Positions 7,274 through 14,105 of a stretch of 17,454 bases of DNA are shown piece after piece; position 1 is the stretch's first letter; each line of letters begins with the position of its first letter. Origin of the DNA: a bacterium (lineage in GTDB: Bacteria > Verrucomicrobiota > Verrucomicrobiia > Chthoniobacterales > Terrimicrobiaceae); NCBI GenBank assembly GCA_009920585.1, contig RFZT01000018.1:1-17454 (forward strand), given 5' to 3'. The notes below the pieces were generated by a model. That model did no database searches and was not told the origin of the DNA. It saw only the letters and a program-made list of their open reading frames with translations. A program made the position numbers and the translations under genes.

Positions 7274-9094
7274 ATGGACACCATGCGACAATCACTCAAG
7301 TCGGCCTTCGGCTATGATGAATTCCGTCCGCTGCAACGCGAGATTATGGAATCCTCGCTGGCCGGACAGGATGTGTTCGCCCTCCTTCCGACGGGTGGCG
7401 GAAAATCGCTTTGTTTCCAACTCCCCGCGATTCTTCGCGAGGGATTGACTCTTGTTGTGTCTCCGTTGATTGCGCTGATGAAAGACCAGGTCAGCCAGCT
7501 TGAAACGGCGGGCATCTCGGCCACCTTTCTGAACTCTTCTCTGGGCGTTAAGGAAACGAAGGCGCGTCTGCGCGGTTTGCATGAGGGGCGTTATCGGTTG
7601 CTCTACGCTGCTCCCGAGAGGTTGTTGCTCGACCATTGGCGAGAGAATCTTCTGAGCTGGAATATTACGTCCATCGCGATTGATGAAGCCCATTGCATTT
7701 CCGAGTGGGGGCATGATTTTCGTCCGGAATACCGCCAGATTTCGCGCCTACGCACGCTTCTTTCCGATGTGCCACTCATGGCCCTCACTGCGACAGCCAC
7801 GGAGAGGGTGCGGGAGGACATTGTTAATCATCTTAAACTAAAAGATCCGCAGGTCTTCGTTGCGAGTTTCAATCGTCCGAATCTCTCCTATCGAGTTCTT
7901 CCAAAAGATCAGCCGCTGAAACAAATCATCGACTTCATTCGAGGGCGACCCATGGATAGCGGCATCGTCTATTGCGCGACACGCGCGGCCGTGGATCGTG
8001 TGGCAGAAGGCCTCAGCGACCGTGGGTTTTCCGCGCTTCCCTATCATGCTGGACTCACCGCCAAGGAGCGGGAACTCAATCAAGAGCTCTTCATTCGTGA
8101 CGAAACTCGCATCATGTGTGCGACGATCGCTTTTGGAATGGGCATCAATAAACCGAATGTCCGTTGGGTCATCCATCACGACCTCCCAAAAAATATCGAA
8201 GGCTATTATCAGGAAACCGGGCGCGCTGGGCGGGATGGTTTACCGGGGGATTGCATTCTTCTCTTCAGTGTCGGCGATGCGGCCAAGCAGACGCATTTCA
8301 TCGATGAGATGACGAATCCGAAGGAGAAGCAGATCGCCCGCGATCAGCTCAATCTCATGCTCCATTACGCGGAGTGCCCGACCTGCCGCCGCCGCGAGTT
8401 GCTGAATTATTTTGCCGAGGATTATTCTGTGCCAAACTGCGCGGCTTGCGATAACTGCATCCAACCCCGCGAGACCTATGATGCCACCACTCAGGCGCAG
8501 AAGCTTCTTTCTTGTGCCTATAGAGTCCGACAGGTCGGTCGCTTCGGCGTGGGAATGAATCACCTCATCGAAATACTGACTGGTGCGGATACAGAAAAAA
8601 TCCGGCGTTGGGGCCACGATCAACTCACCACCTATGGGATCGGTAAGGAATTGAGCCGATCCGAGTGGAGTGCTATCGGTAGGGAGTTGTTGCGATCCGG
8701 GCTTCTCGCGCAGGACGCCGGTCAGTTCCCCACGATTTCTCTGAGCCCAGAGGGCTTGGATGCGTTGCGAAGTCGTAGGGTCATTATGCTTACGAAGACG
8801 ATGGCTGTGAAAAAAGTGGCGACTCCACGCGCGGGTGAGATCGCGTGTGACGAAACGCTCTTTGATCGCCTGCGCCGACTCCGTAAAAAGCTCGCGGACG
8901 AGCGTGCTGTGCCGGCTTACGTCATCTTCGGCGACAATACCCTGCGCCACATGGCTCGGGAATATCCCACGAAGGTCGCTGATCTGCGTTTCATTGAAGG
9001 TATCAGCGAGAGAAAGCAGTCCGAGTTCGGTGATGCCTTTGTTGCGGAGGTGGCCAGTTATCTCAAAACCTACCCGAAGGTGAAGTTCACCTAA
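7274..9094 (+). CDS. recQ: ATP-dependent DNA helicase RecQ
   Basis: 3'-5' superfamily 2 DNA helicase acting in recombination and replication-fork repair. The ATG at 7274 gives 606 residues, nearly the E. coli length, and begins MDTMRQSLKSAFGYDEFRPL. The frame is open upstream to GTG 7196 but the extra 26 residues look like leader. Motifs seen: motif 0 FGYDEFRPLQ (12-21), Walker A TGGGKS (40-45), DEAHCISEWGHDFRPEY (137-153), TATAT (172-176), and motif VI QETGRAGRDG (313-322). The RecQ zinc module has Cys371, Cys389, Cys392 and Cys395. The winged helix follows, and an HRDC domain occupies about 527-600 (LFDRLRRLRKKLADERAVPA). All core elements are intact. The gene is transcribed alone and ends at the shared terminator with lpdA. 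Confidence 0.96.
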   Translation: MDTMRQSLKSAFGYDEFRPLQREIMESSLAGQDVFALLPTGGGKSLCFQLPAILREGLTLVVSPLIALMKDQVSQLETAGISATFLNSSLGVKETKARLRGLHEGRYRLLYAAPERLLLDHWRENLLSWNITSIAIDEAHCISEWGHDFRPEYRQISRLRTLLSDVPLMALTATATERVREDIVNHLKLKDPQVFVASFNRPNLSYRVLPKDQPLKQIIDFIRGRPMDSGIVYCATRAAVDRVAEGLSDRGFSALPYHAGLTAKERELNQELFIRDETRIMCATIAFGMGINKPNVRWVIHHDLPKNIEGYYQETGRAGRDGLPGDCILLFSVGDAAKQTHFIDEMTNPKEKQIARDQLNLMLHYAECPTCRRRELLNYFAEDYSVPNCAACDNCIQPRETYDATTQAQKLLSCAYRVRQVGRFGVGMNHLIEILTGADTEKIRRWGHDQLTTYGIGKELSRSEWSAIGRELLRSGLLAQDAGQFPTISLSPEGLDALRSRRVIMLTKTMAVKKVATPRAGEIACDETLFDRLRRLRKKLADERAVPAYVIFGDNTLRHMAREYPTKVADLRFIEGISERKQSEFGDAFVAEVASYLKTYPKVKFT

Positions 9095-9142
9095 AAAAAG
9101 CCAAGGCCCGTCATTCGATCGAGCCTTGGCTGAGAATTTTTC
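9093..9142. terminator. Bidirectional hairpin terminator between recQ and lpdA
   Basis: AGCCAAGGC (9099-9107) and GCCTTGGCT (9123-9131) form a perfect 9-bp stem with a 15-nt loop. On the minus strand the stem is followed directly by a run of seven T (complement of 9093-9099), a strong intrinsic terminator for lpdA. On the plus strand it is followed by GAGAATTTTT, a weaker terminator for recQ, whose stop codon touches the left A-run. Confidence 0.88.
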
Positions 9143-9148
9143 CAGCTT

Positions 9149-10528
9149 TTAGAAATGAATCGCGTGGCCTTGTGAGGCGTGCGCAGCTTCATGGATCGCT
9201 TCGCTGAGCGTTGGATGGGCATGGATAGTGGCGATGAGTTCCTCGTAGGTGGCCTCCATCGTGATCGCGAGTCCCAGTTCGGCAATCATCTCGGTGGCAT
9301 CCGCACCGATGATGTGGGCTCCAAGGATTTCACCATGCTTCTCGCCAACGAGAAGTTTCACAAAGCCTTCGCTCTCGCCGACCGCCTGAGCTTTGCCGCT
9401 GGCCAAGAATGGGAATTTTCCGATTTTGAATTTTAGGCCTTTTTCCTTCGCAGCGCGTTCCGTGAGACCAACGCTGGCGACTTGCGGTTGGCAATATGTG
9501 CAGCCAGGGAAGACGGACACCTTCTTCGGCTTGGATCCGGTGAACATTCCCTCCACGGCCTGCATGGCTTCGTAGCTGGCGACGTGAGCGAGCCAAGGTG
9601 GCCCGATGATGTCTCCCGCGCCGTAGACGCCCTTCACATTTGTCTCATAGTTCTCATTGGTCTTGAGATAGCCCTTGGTGTCGGTTTCAAAATCCATCCC
9701 GGTGGGCATGAGTGGCGAAACACCGATGGCGACCAGCGCAATATCGGCTTCGATTGTCTCGGTGGTCTTTCCAGTGACGGTGAGGCGAACTCCTTTGTTG
9801 GTGGTTTCTGCCTTATCGACTTTGGTGTTTGTGAGGAGCTTGATGCCTTGCTTGGCGAGGGATTTTTCGAGTGTCTGGCTGACCTCGGTATCTTCGACCG
9901 GAAGAATATTTGGCTGCATCTCGACCACGGTCACCTTGGTGCCGAAGGCATTGAAAAAATAGGCGAACTCGATGCCGATGGCACCGGCTCCGATGATGAT
10001 GATTTCCTTTGGCTGATTGTCCAAAGCCATCGCTTGGCGGCTGCCGATCACGCTTTTGCCATTGAAGGGGAAGCCCGGCATCTCACGGGTGACTACACCT
10101 GTGGCGATGAGGATTTTTGCGGCTGTATATTCGGCTTTTTTTCCGGTCTTGTCGGTCACCTCGACCACGCCGGACTTGGGAATAGTGGCTTCCCCTCGGA
10201 TGTAGTCCACTTTGTTTTTCTTAAATAGCATTTCGATCCCGCCCGCAAGTCGGTCAGCCACTTTGCGGCTGCGTCCGATCACCTTGTCCCACTCGTAGGT
10301 CAAGCCTTCGACTTTGAGGCCAAAGTCGCCAGCGTGGTTTTTGATCATCTGGTAAACCTCGGCGTTTTTGAGCAGGGACTTTGTCGGAATGCAGCCCCAG
10401 TTCAAGCAGGTGCCCCCCGCTCGATCCATCTCGACGCAGGCTACTTTTTTGCCCAGTTGCCCCGCGCGAATCGCTGCGACGTAGCCTGCCGGTCCGCCGC
10501 CCACCACTATCAAATCGTAATCAGCCAT
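9149..10528 (-). CDS. lpdA: Dihydrolipoyl (dihydrolipoamide) dehydrogenase, E3
   Basis: Flavoprotein that reoxidises dihydrolipoamide with NAD+, shared by the 2-oxoacid dehydrogenase complexes and the glycine cleavage system. From ATG 10528 the product is 459 residues, the usual length. The FAD-binding motif GGGPAG is at 10-15, and the redox disulfide lies in GGTCLNWGCIPTK (Cys41 and Cys46). The NAD-binding GAGAIGIEFA lies at 180-189, and VYGAGD at 301-306 is the second FAD contact. The dimerisation domain starts near 340 and carries the catalytic pair in HAHPTLSE (His438, Glu443). The open frame reaches 10582 but the extra 18 residues precede the conserved MADYDLIVVGGG start and are not expected. 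No E1 or E2 gene is adjacent, so it is a stand-alone E3. It is divergent from the metal ABC operon. Confidence 0.95.
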   Translation of the reverse strand: MADYDLIVVGGGPAGYVAAIRAGQLGKKVACVEMDRAGGTCLNWGCIPTKSLLKNAEVYQMIKNHAGDFGLKVEGLTYEWDKVIGRSRKVADRLAGGIEMLFKKNKVDYIRGEATIPKSGVVEVTDKTGKKAEYTAAKILIATGVVTREMPGFPFNGKSVIGSRQAMALDNQPKEIIIIGAGAIGIEFAYFFNAFGTKVTVVEMQPNILPVEDTEVSQTLEKSLAKQGIKLLTNTKVDKAETTNKGVRLTVTGKTTETIEADIALVAIGVSPLMPTGMDFETDTKGYLKTNENYETNVKGVYGAGDIIGPPWLAHVASYEAMQAVEGMFTGSKPKKVSVFPGCTYCQPQVASVGLTERAAKEKGLKFKIGKFPFLASGKAQAVGESEGFVKLLVGEKHGEILGAHIIGADATEMIAELGLAITMEATYEELIATIHAHPTLSEAIHEAAHASQGHAIHF

Positions 10529-10593
10529 AGTTTTTTTATGAGCCTCAAATCTTGCTGTGCTTTGCCGTCTCATGCAATCCATTCATTCTTTGA

Positions 10594-10627
10594 AATGCAA
10601 TTGACTTGCAGTAAAGTGCGCTATTAA
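10594..10627 (+). promoter_or_regulatory. Candidate Fur/Zur-type operator overlapping the metal ABC operon promoter
   Basis: AATGCAATT G ACTTGCAGT (10594-10612) is a 9-1-9 imperfect palindrome with 7 of 9 arm positions paired, the geometry typical of Fur-superfamily boxes. It contains TTGACT (10601-10606), a good -35 element. TATTAA (10622-10627) follows after 15 nt, shorter than ideal, and the operon's ATG is at 10640. Repressor binding here would block the promoter. Which regulator binds is inferred. Confidence 0.5.
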
Positions 10628-10639
10628 CCTCGCCAAGAA

Positions 10640-11530
10640 ATGCGACACATTTTTTCAGTTTGGATTTTCATCGGGCTTGCTACGGCTGTCTGGGCTGAAT
10701 CCATTAAGGTGGCCTCGCTGAGCACGGTGCTTTCTGACATCGCCCGTAATGTCGGGGGCGATCGCGTGGAAGTGAGGGAGATCATCAAGCCGGGCAGCGA
10801 CCCTCACCTTTACGAACCCACGCCAGGCGACATCAAAAAAATATCTAACGTGCAGATCGTTTTGGCGAATGGTTTGGGGTTTGAGCCCTACTTAGACAAG
10901 CTTCGCTCTAGTGTGGAAAAAAGCGGGGTCACATTCGTTGTAGCGGGATCCGCTGTGAAACCGATCGCCTGCATGGAGGTGGATCATCACGACCACAGTC
11001 ATGCGGACAATGCCACTGATCCGCACTGGTGGCACAGCATCGCGAATGTCGAGGCCGTTACGCTTCAGGTTCGCGATGCCTTTATCGCGGCAGACCCAGT
11101 TGGACGCACCGAATTCGAGGCGAACGCAAAAGCTTTTGAAGACAAGCTCAAATCCTTGTCGAAATGGGTCCGGCTTGAACTCGCCGCTCTCCCCAAAAGC
11201 AAAAGGATCCTGGTGACCTCGCATGATGCTCTCGGCTACTTCGCCAAGGACTATGGTTTTGAGATTCTTCCCGTGCAGGGAATATCGACCTCCGACCAAC
11301 CGTCATCTCAGAAAGTCCGTCACCTCATTCAAGAAATCAAAGACCGCCAAGTGAAAGCCATCTTCGCCGAGAATATCGAGAATCCCAAAGTCCTCCGTCA
11401 AATCACGATTGAATCCGGAGCGAATCTTGGCGGTACGCTCTACGCTGATGGGCTCGGATCAGGCGACGCGGGAACCTATCTCGGTATGATGCGCAGCAAT
11501 GTCACCACCATCGTAGGAGCCCTCCAATAA
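10640..11530 (+). CDS. Metal ABC transporter periplasmic substrate-binding protein (ZnuA/TroA family)
   Basis: Captures zinc or manganese in the periplasm for the ABC transporter encoded downstream. It has 296 residues, starting at ATG 10640 with a signal peptide MRHIFSVWIFIGLATAVWA (1-19) and no lipobox cysteine. The cluster A-I family ligands are visible: His56 in SDPHLYEPTP, His129 in TDPHWWHS, His195 in TSHDALGY, and an acidic residue probably Asp270 in YADGLG. A histidine-rich loop, DHHDHSHAD (115-123), precedes the second ligand, as in zinc-type ZnuA proteins, although shorter. Three histidines plus an aspartate fit ZnuA and TroA better than MntC-type proteins, so zinc is favoured but manganese is not excluded. 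It is the first gene of a tight four-gene operon behind a Fur/Zur-like box. Confidence 0.92.
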   Translation: MRHIFSVWIFIGLATAVWAESIKVASLSTVLSDIARNVGGDRVEVREIIKPGSDPHLYEPTPGDIKKISNVQIVLANGLGFEPYLDKLRSSVEKSGVTFVVAGSAVKPIACMEVDHHDHSHADNATDPHWWHSIANVEAVTLQVRDAFIAADPVGRTEFEANAKAFEDKLKSLSKWVRLELAALPKSKRILVTSHDALGYFAKDYGFEILPVQGISTSDQPSSQKVRHLIQEIKDRQVKAIFAENIENPKVLRQITIESGANLGGTLYADGLGSGDAGTYLGMMRSNVTTIVGALQ

Positions 11531-11533
11531 AGC

Positions 11534-11947
11534 ATGAGGGGACATCCTTTAATGCGGTTGGTCATTTTGATCTGCTTTCTCGCGATAGCAGGCATCCCGG
11601 TTTATCTCATCACTCGGAGTCGGCCACTTCTCGTGCAGTCGAGCGGGGAATTGCCTGCCAAAAAAATCGTCCCTTATGAAATCACGCTGACCGCATCGAC
11701 GCCCGCGCACCTAGCTCTGGCTGCCGTCGGGCAAAAGCCGGTTGAATCTTCACCTAGCGCGGAATCGCTGATCGCCACCTATTCGATGGATGCCTCAAAG
11801 CCCGAGGATCTCGTGGTAAAAGCTCGGTTTGTATCGCCACAAAAAAATGCCGCACTCCGAATCCAAGTTCAGGCGTCGGGCAAAATGCTCAAGGATGCAA
11901 CCCTGTGGGGCAGCGAATCCATCGAGGACGTTATTTCCATCCCATGA
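11534..11947 (+). CDS. Unrecognised membrane-anchored protein inside the metal ABC operon
   Basis: A 137-residue protein of no family I recognise. It starts 3 bp after the binding-protein stop; ATG at 11552 (MRLVILICFL) is an alternative start. One hydrophobic segment (about residues 8-26, LVILICFLAIAGIPVYLIT) followed by SRS suggests an N-terminal anchor with about 105 residues outside the membrane. The rest alternates polar and hydrophobic residues in a way that suggests beta strands, e.g. VPYEITLTAST and LVVKARFVSP. There is essentially no histidine or cysteine in the soluble part, so it is unlikely to store metal. Its stop overlaps the ATPase start (ATGA), so it is translationally coupled and clearly belongs to the transporter operon. 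It might be an accessory subunit; that is inference only. Confidence 0.8.
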   Translation: MRGHPLMRLVILICFLAIAGIPVYLITRSRPLLVQSSGELPAKKIVPYEITLTASTPAHLALAAVGQKPVESSPSAESLIATYSMDASKPEDLVVKARFVSPQKNAALRIQVQASGKMLKDATLWGSESIEDVISIP

Positions 11948-12687
11948 GTCATCAGCTCACTCTCGAAGACGTCACTGTCAGTTACAACCGGATCCCCGCG
12001 GTGCATCATATCAGCGCCGCATTCCAATGCGGATCCTGCATCGCGTTGTTGGGACCGAATGGCGCAGGGAAGACGACTTTGCTCAAAGCCATCGCCGGCC
12101 TCCTTCCGATTGAGACCGGGCGAATTGAATTTTGCGGTCATGAGTTGGATGGTCCTGCCGGAAGAACAATCGCCTATGTGCCGCAACGTGAGGCGGTGGA
12201 CTGGGATTTTCCTGTCACTGTCCGCGGACTCGTCGAGATGGGGCGGTATCCCTCCTTGGGAAAATGGAAAAAATTCTCTGCTAAAGATGCTGCCGCTGTC
12301 GCTGAGGCATTGGAAATCTGCGATCTGGCCGACTTAGCCGACAGGCAGATATCTGCTCTCTCGGGGGGGCAGCAACAGCGCGCTTTTCTAGCTCGAGCAT
12401 GGGCTCAACAGGCTCACATCTACCTTCTCGACGAACCTTTCACCGGCCTCGATCGCAACGCGGCGGAAGCATTTGCTGCAGCAATGCGCCGCCTTCGTGA
12501 TGCGGGCAAGCTCGTCATAGCATCGCATCACGATCTTAAAAGCGTGGAGGCGCTCTTTGATCACATTCTCCTGATCAATGGCGAGGTTGTTGCCTGTGGG
12601 CCGACAGCGGAAGCCTTCACCAAAGAAAACCTCGACCGCGCCTATACCGTGCACGTCTTTAGCGGCCATCACCACGATCACGCATGA
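11944..12687 (+). CDS. Metal ABC transporter ATP-binding protein (ZnuC/TroB/MntB family)
   Basis: Cytosolic ATPase that drives zinc or manganese import. The start at ATG 11944 (MSHQLTLEDVTVSYN) gives 247 residues and overlaps the previous stop by ATGA; the upstream in-frame extension to 11905 is discarded. Walker A GPNGAGKT is at 37-44, and the Q-loop YVPQREAVDWDFPVTV at 78-93 is a hallmark of the manganese/zinc/iron chelate branch. The ABC signature LSGGQQQR is at 139-146, Walker B YLLDEP at 160-165, the D-loop GLD at 168-170 and the H-loop SHHD at 194-197. The protein ends in GHHHDHA, a short histidine-rich tail. Its stop overlaps the permease start by ATGA, so synthesis is coupled. Confidence 0.95.
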   Translation: MSHQLTLEDVTVSYNRIPAVHHISAAFQCGSCIALLGPNGAGKTTLLKAIAGLLPIETGRIEFCGHELDGPAGRTIAYVPQREAVDWDFPVTVRGLVEMGRYPSLGKWKKFSAKDAAAVAEALEICDLADLADRQISALSGGQQQRAFLARAWAQQAHIYLLDEPFTGLDRNAAEAFAAAMRRLRDAGKLVIASHHDLKSVEALFDHILLINGEVVACGPTAEAFTKENLDRAYTVHVFSGHHHDHA

Positions 12688-13568
12688 ACTGGATACTCGA
12701 ACCCTTCCAATACGAATTCATGCAGCGCGCCCTCTTGGCCTGTGTGTTGATCGGCTTTACTAATGGATTTCTTGGGGCCTTTGTGGTCATTAGGCGCCTT
12801 GCTCTCATGGCTGATGCGCTTTCGCACTCGCTCCTGCCCGGCCTCGCTGTATCGGCTATTTTAGTCGGGCTCTCCCCAGCGGGTTTACTTTTAGGGGGCC
12901 TTCTAGCCGCCATTTTTGTGGCGTTGGGTGGACACATTATCTCACGAAGCTCACGAGTGAAGGAAGAGACGGCCATCGCCGCCCTTTACATCATCGCCTT
13001 TGCCATCGGCATCGCCCTCATCAAATATGCCGGCGTGAAAGTGAGTTTGGATCATTTTCTTTTTGGCAACATCCTCGGTGTGGGGGATAGCGATCTTTGG
13101 ACGAGTTATGCGATCACCTGTGTCGCGCTGATCCTGCTTGTGGCATTTCAACGTCCGCTTTTACTGGCAATATTCGAGGCCTCGGTTGCGCGGAGTCAGG
13201 GGGTCCCAGTGGGGGGACTTTTGGGGATGCTCATCCTGCTCATTGTTTTGGCCATGGTGTCCTCGCTTCAAGCTGTGGGCGTGCTCTTGTCGCTCGGATT
13301 GCTGATCTTGCCGGCTGCCACCATTTACTTATTAAGCGACTCCTTTGATACCATGCTTTGGGGCGGCGGTGCGCTGGGGACTTTCGGTGCAGTGGTCGGA
13401 TTGCTCTTCTCGTTCTGGGCGAATATCCCATCCGGACCGGCCATCGTATTGATACTTGGAGCGATATTCCTCCTCGCCTATTTCTTCAGTCCGCGATACG
13501 GCATTTTTTCGCGCTATTTCAAGCGGCGACATCTGCACGAGGAATCCCTCGAGAGGTGGAAAAAATAA
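12684..13568 (+). CDS. Metal ABC transporter permease (ABC-3 family, ZnuB/TroC/MntC type)
   Basis: Inner-membrane channel subunit of the zinc or manganese importer, 294 residues. It opens with NWILEPFQYEFMQRALLACVLIG, the standard N-terminus of ABC-3 permeases. RRLALMADALSHSLLPGLA (37-55) is the conserved cytoplasmic coupling region that meets the ATPase. About eight hydrophobic segments follow, including 59-84, 96-115, 138-158, 176-195, 199-216, 225-245 and 252-270. The tail after residue 270 is short, basic and cytoplasmic (KRRHLHEESLERWKK), without the long regulatory extension some relatives carry. It starts on the ATGA overlap with the ATPase gene and is the last gene of the operon, converging on the small PUR-domain gene 35 bp away. 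Confidence 0.95.
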   Translation: MNWILEPFQYEFMQRALLACVLIGFTNGFLGAFVVIRRLALMADALSHSLLPGLAVSAILVGLSPAGLLLGGLLAAIFVALGGHIISRSSRVKEETAIAALYIIAFAIGIALIKYAGVKVSLDHFLFGNILGVGDSDLWTSYAITCVALILLVAFQRPLLLAIFEASVARSQGVPVGGLLGMLILLIVLAMVSSLQAVGVLLSLGLLILPAATIYLLSDSFDTMLWGGGALGTFGAVVGLLFSFWANIPSGPAIVLILGAIFLLAYFFSPRYGIFSRYFKRRHLHEESLERWKK

Positions 13569-13603
13569 CTTTGGACACGCAATCCGAGATTCGCGAAGTG
13601 GCG

Positions 13604-13810
13604 TTATTCGATCTCTTCGCCGGCGGTGAGAACCTCGTCGAGGAGGGCTTCAAACTCATCCAGCCCCGTGCTGGGGATGATGACCGAATTCCGTCGCCCG
13701 TGGGCTTCTTCAGTGATTTTTAGAAATCTCCCCCGGTCATTTTCGCGCAACTCAATAATAACGTGTTTGCGCTCGATCTGCAATTCTCGCGAAGCCAAGG
13801 TATTTTCCAT
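13604..13810 (-). CDS. Small PUR-alpha-repeat nucleic acid-binding protein
   Basis: A 68-residue protein resembling a single PUR repeat. The segment ELRENDRGRFLKITEEA (20-36) matches the family pattern of a beta strand, a (K/E)ENxRGRFL(K/R)I core and a further strand. NSVIIPSTGLDEFEALLDEV (41-60) matches the closing strand and amphipathic helix (xIxIPxxGxxEFxxxL). PUR proteins bind single-stranded DNA or RNA, and bacterial members have one repeat and dimerise. The cellular target is unknown. ATG at 13810 is the only good start. The gene lies 35 bp from the convergent permease gene and some 294 bp downstream of the Verru_Chthon protein, so it is probably transcribed alone. Assignment rests on pattern memory, not a profile search. 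Confidence 0.72.
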   Translation of the reverse strand: MENTLASRELQIERKHVIIELRENDRGRFLKITEEAHGRRNSVIIPSTGLDEFEALLDEVLTAGEEIE

Positions 13811-13826
13811 ATCAGAGAGCTGAGTA

Positions 13827-13853
13827 ATTATCGGGTTGAATCGATAACGGCAA
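13827..13853 (-). promoter_or_regulatory. Possible promoter of the PUR-repeat gene
   Basis: On the minus strand TTGCCG (complement of 13848-13853) is followed after 15 nt by GATAAT (complement of 13827-13832), 16 bp ahead of the start codon. Spacing is short. The same bases form an inverted repeat TTATCG/CGATAA (13828-13833 and 13842-13847), which could be an operator. Confidence 0.3.
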
Positions 13854-14003
13854 ACAAAATTGCCTCAGAGTCCGCTTGATAGCTCAGAATACACTCTTAA
13901 ATATCGTAATGTTTCACCCATCATGTTCCCAAGGCAACTCCAATCTGCTCTTGAGTCTTGTCAAAACCTAACTCAATCCCCGTTTTACAGCAAAAGGAAA
14001 AAT

Positions 14004-14081
14004 AATCGGGACTGACCCTCGCTTGTTGCTCCCAAGCCGCCTGGGTCGCGTGAGATCTGCTCGTGCCGCTGCGCTCCGATT
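14004..14081. repeat. Nested inverted-repeat element in a gene-free gap
   Basis: The element is bounded by AATCGG (14004-14009) and CCGATT (14076-14081). Inside are GACCC (14014-14018) with GGGTC (14043-14047), and within that GCTTG (14021-14025) with CAAGC (14033-14037) around a 7-nt loop. On the minus strand the outer stem is followed by ATTTTT, so it could end the upstream cassette transcript. It could equally be a dispersed palindromic repeat or a structured RNA. The rest of the 13811-14104 gap shows no gene. Confidence 0.45.
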
Positions 14082-14105
14082 CTTAAAACTTAATGCTTAA
14101 AACTT
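14082..14105. repeat. Direct repeat of CTTAAAACTT
   Basis: Two exact copies of the 10-mer CTTAAAACTT at 14082-14091 and 14096-14105, 14 bp apart, run up to the stop codon of the cassette A gene. No function is evident. It may belong with the palindromic element next to it. Confidence 0.45.

Noticed and set aside
9482..10228. Plus-strand open frame of 248 codons opposite lpdA
   Set aside because: Antisense shadow of a well-conserved enzyme gene.
13358..13723. Plus-strand frame of 121 codons running from the permease gene into the PUR gene
   Set aside because: Out of frame with the permease and antisense to the PUR-repeat gene; no motif seen.
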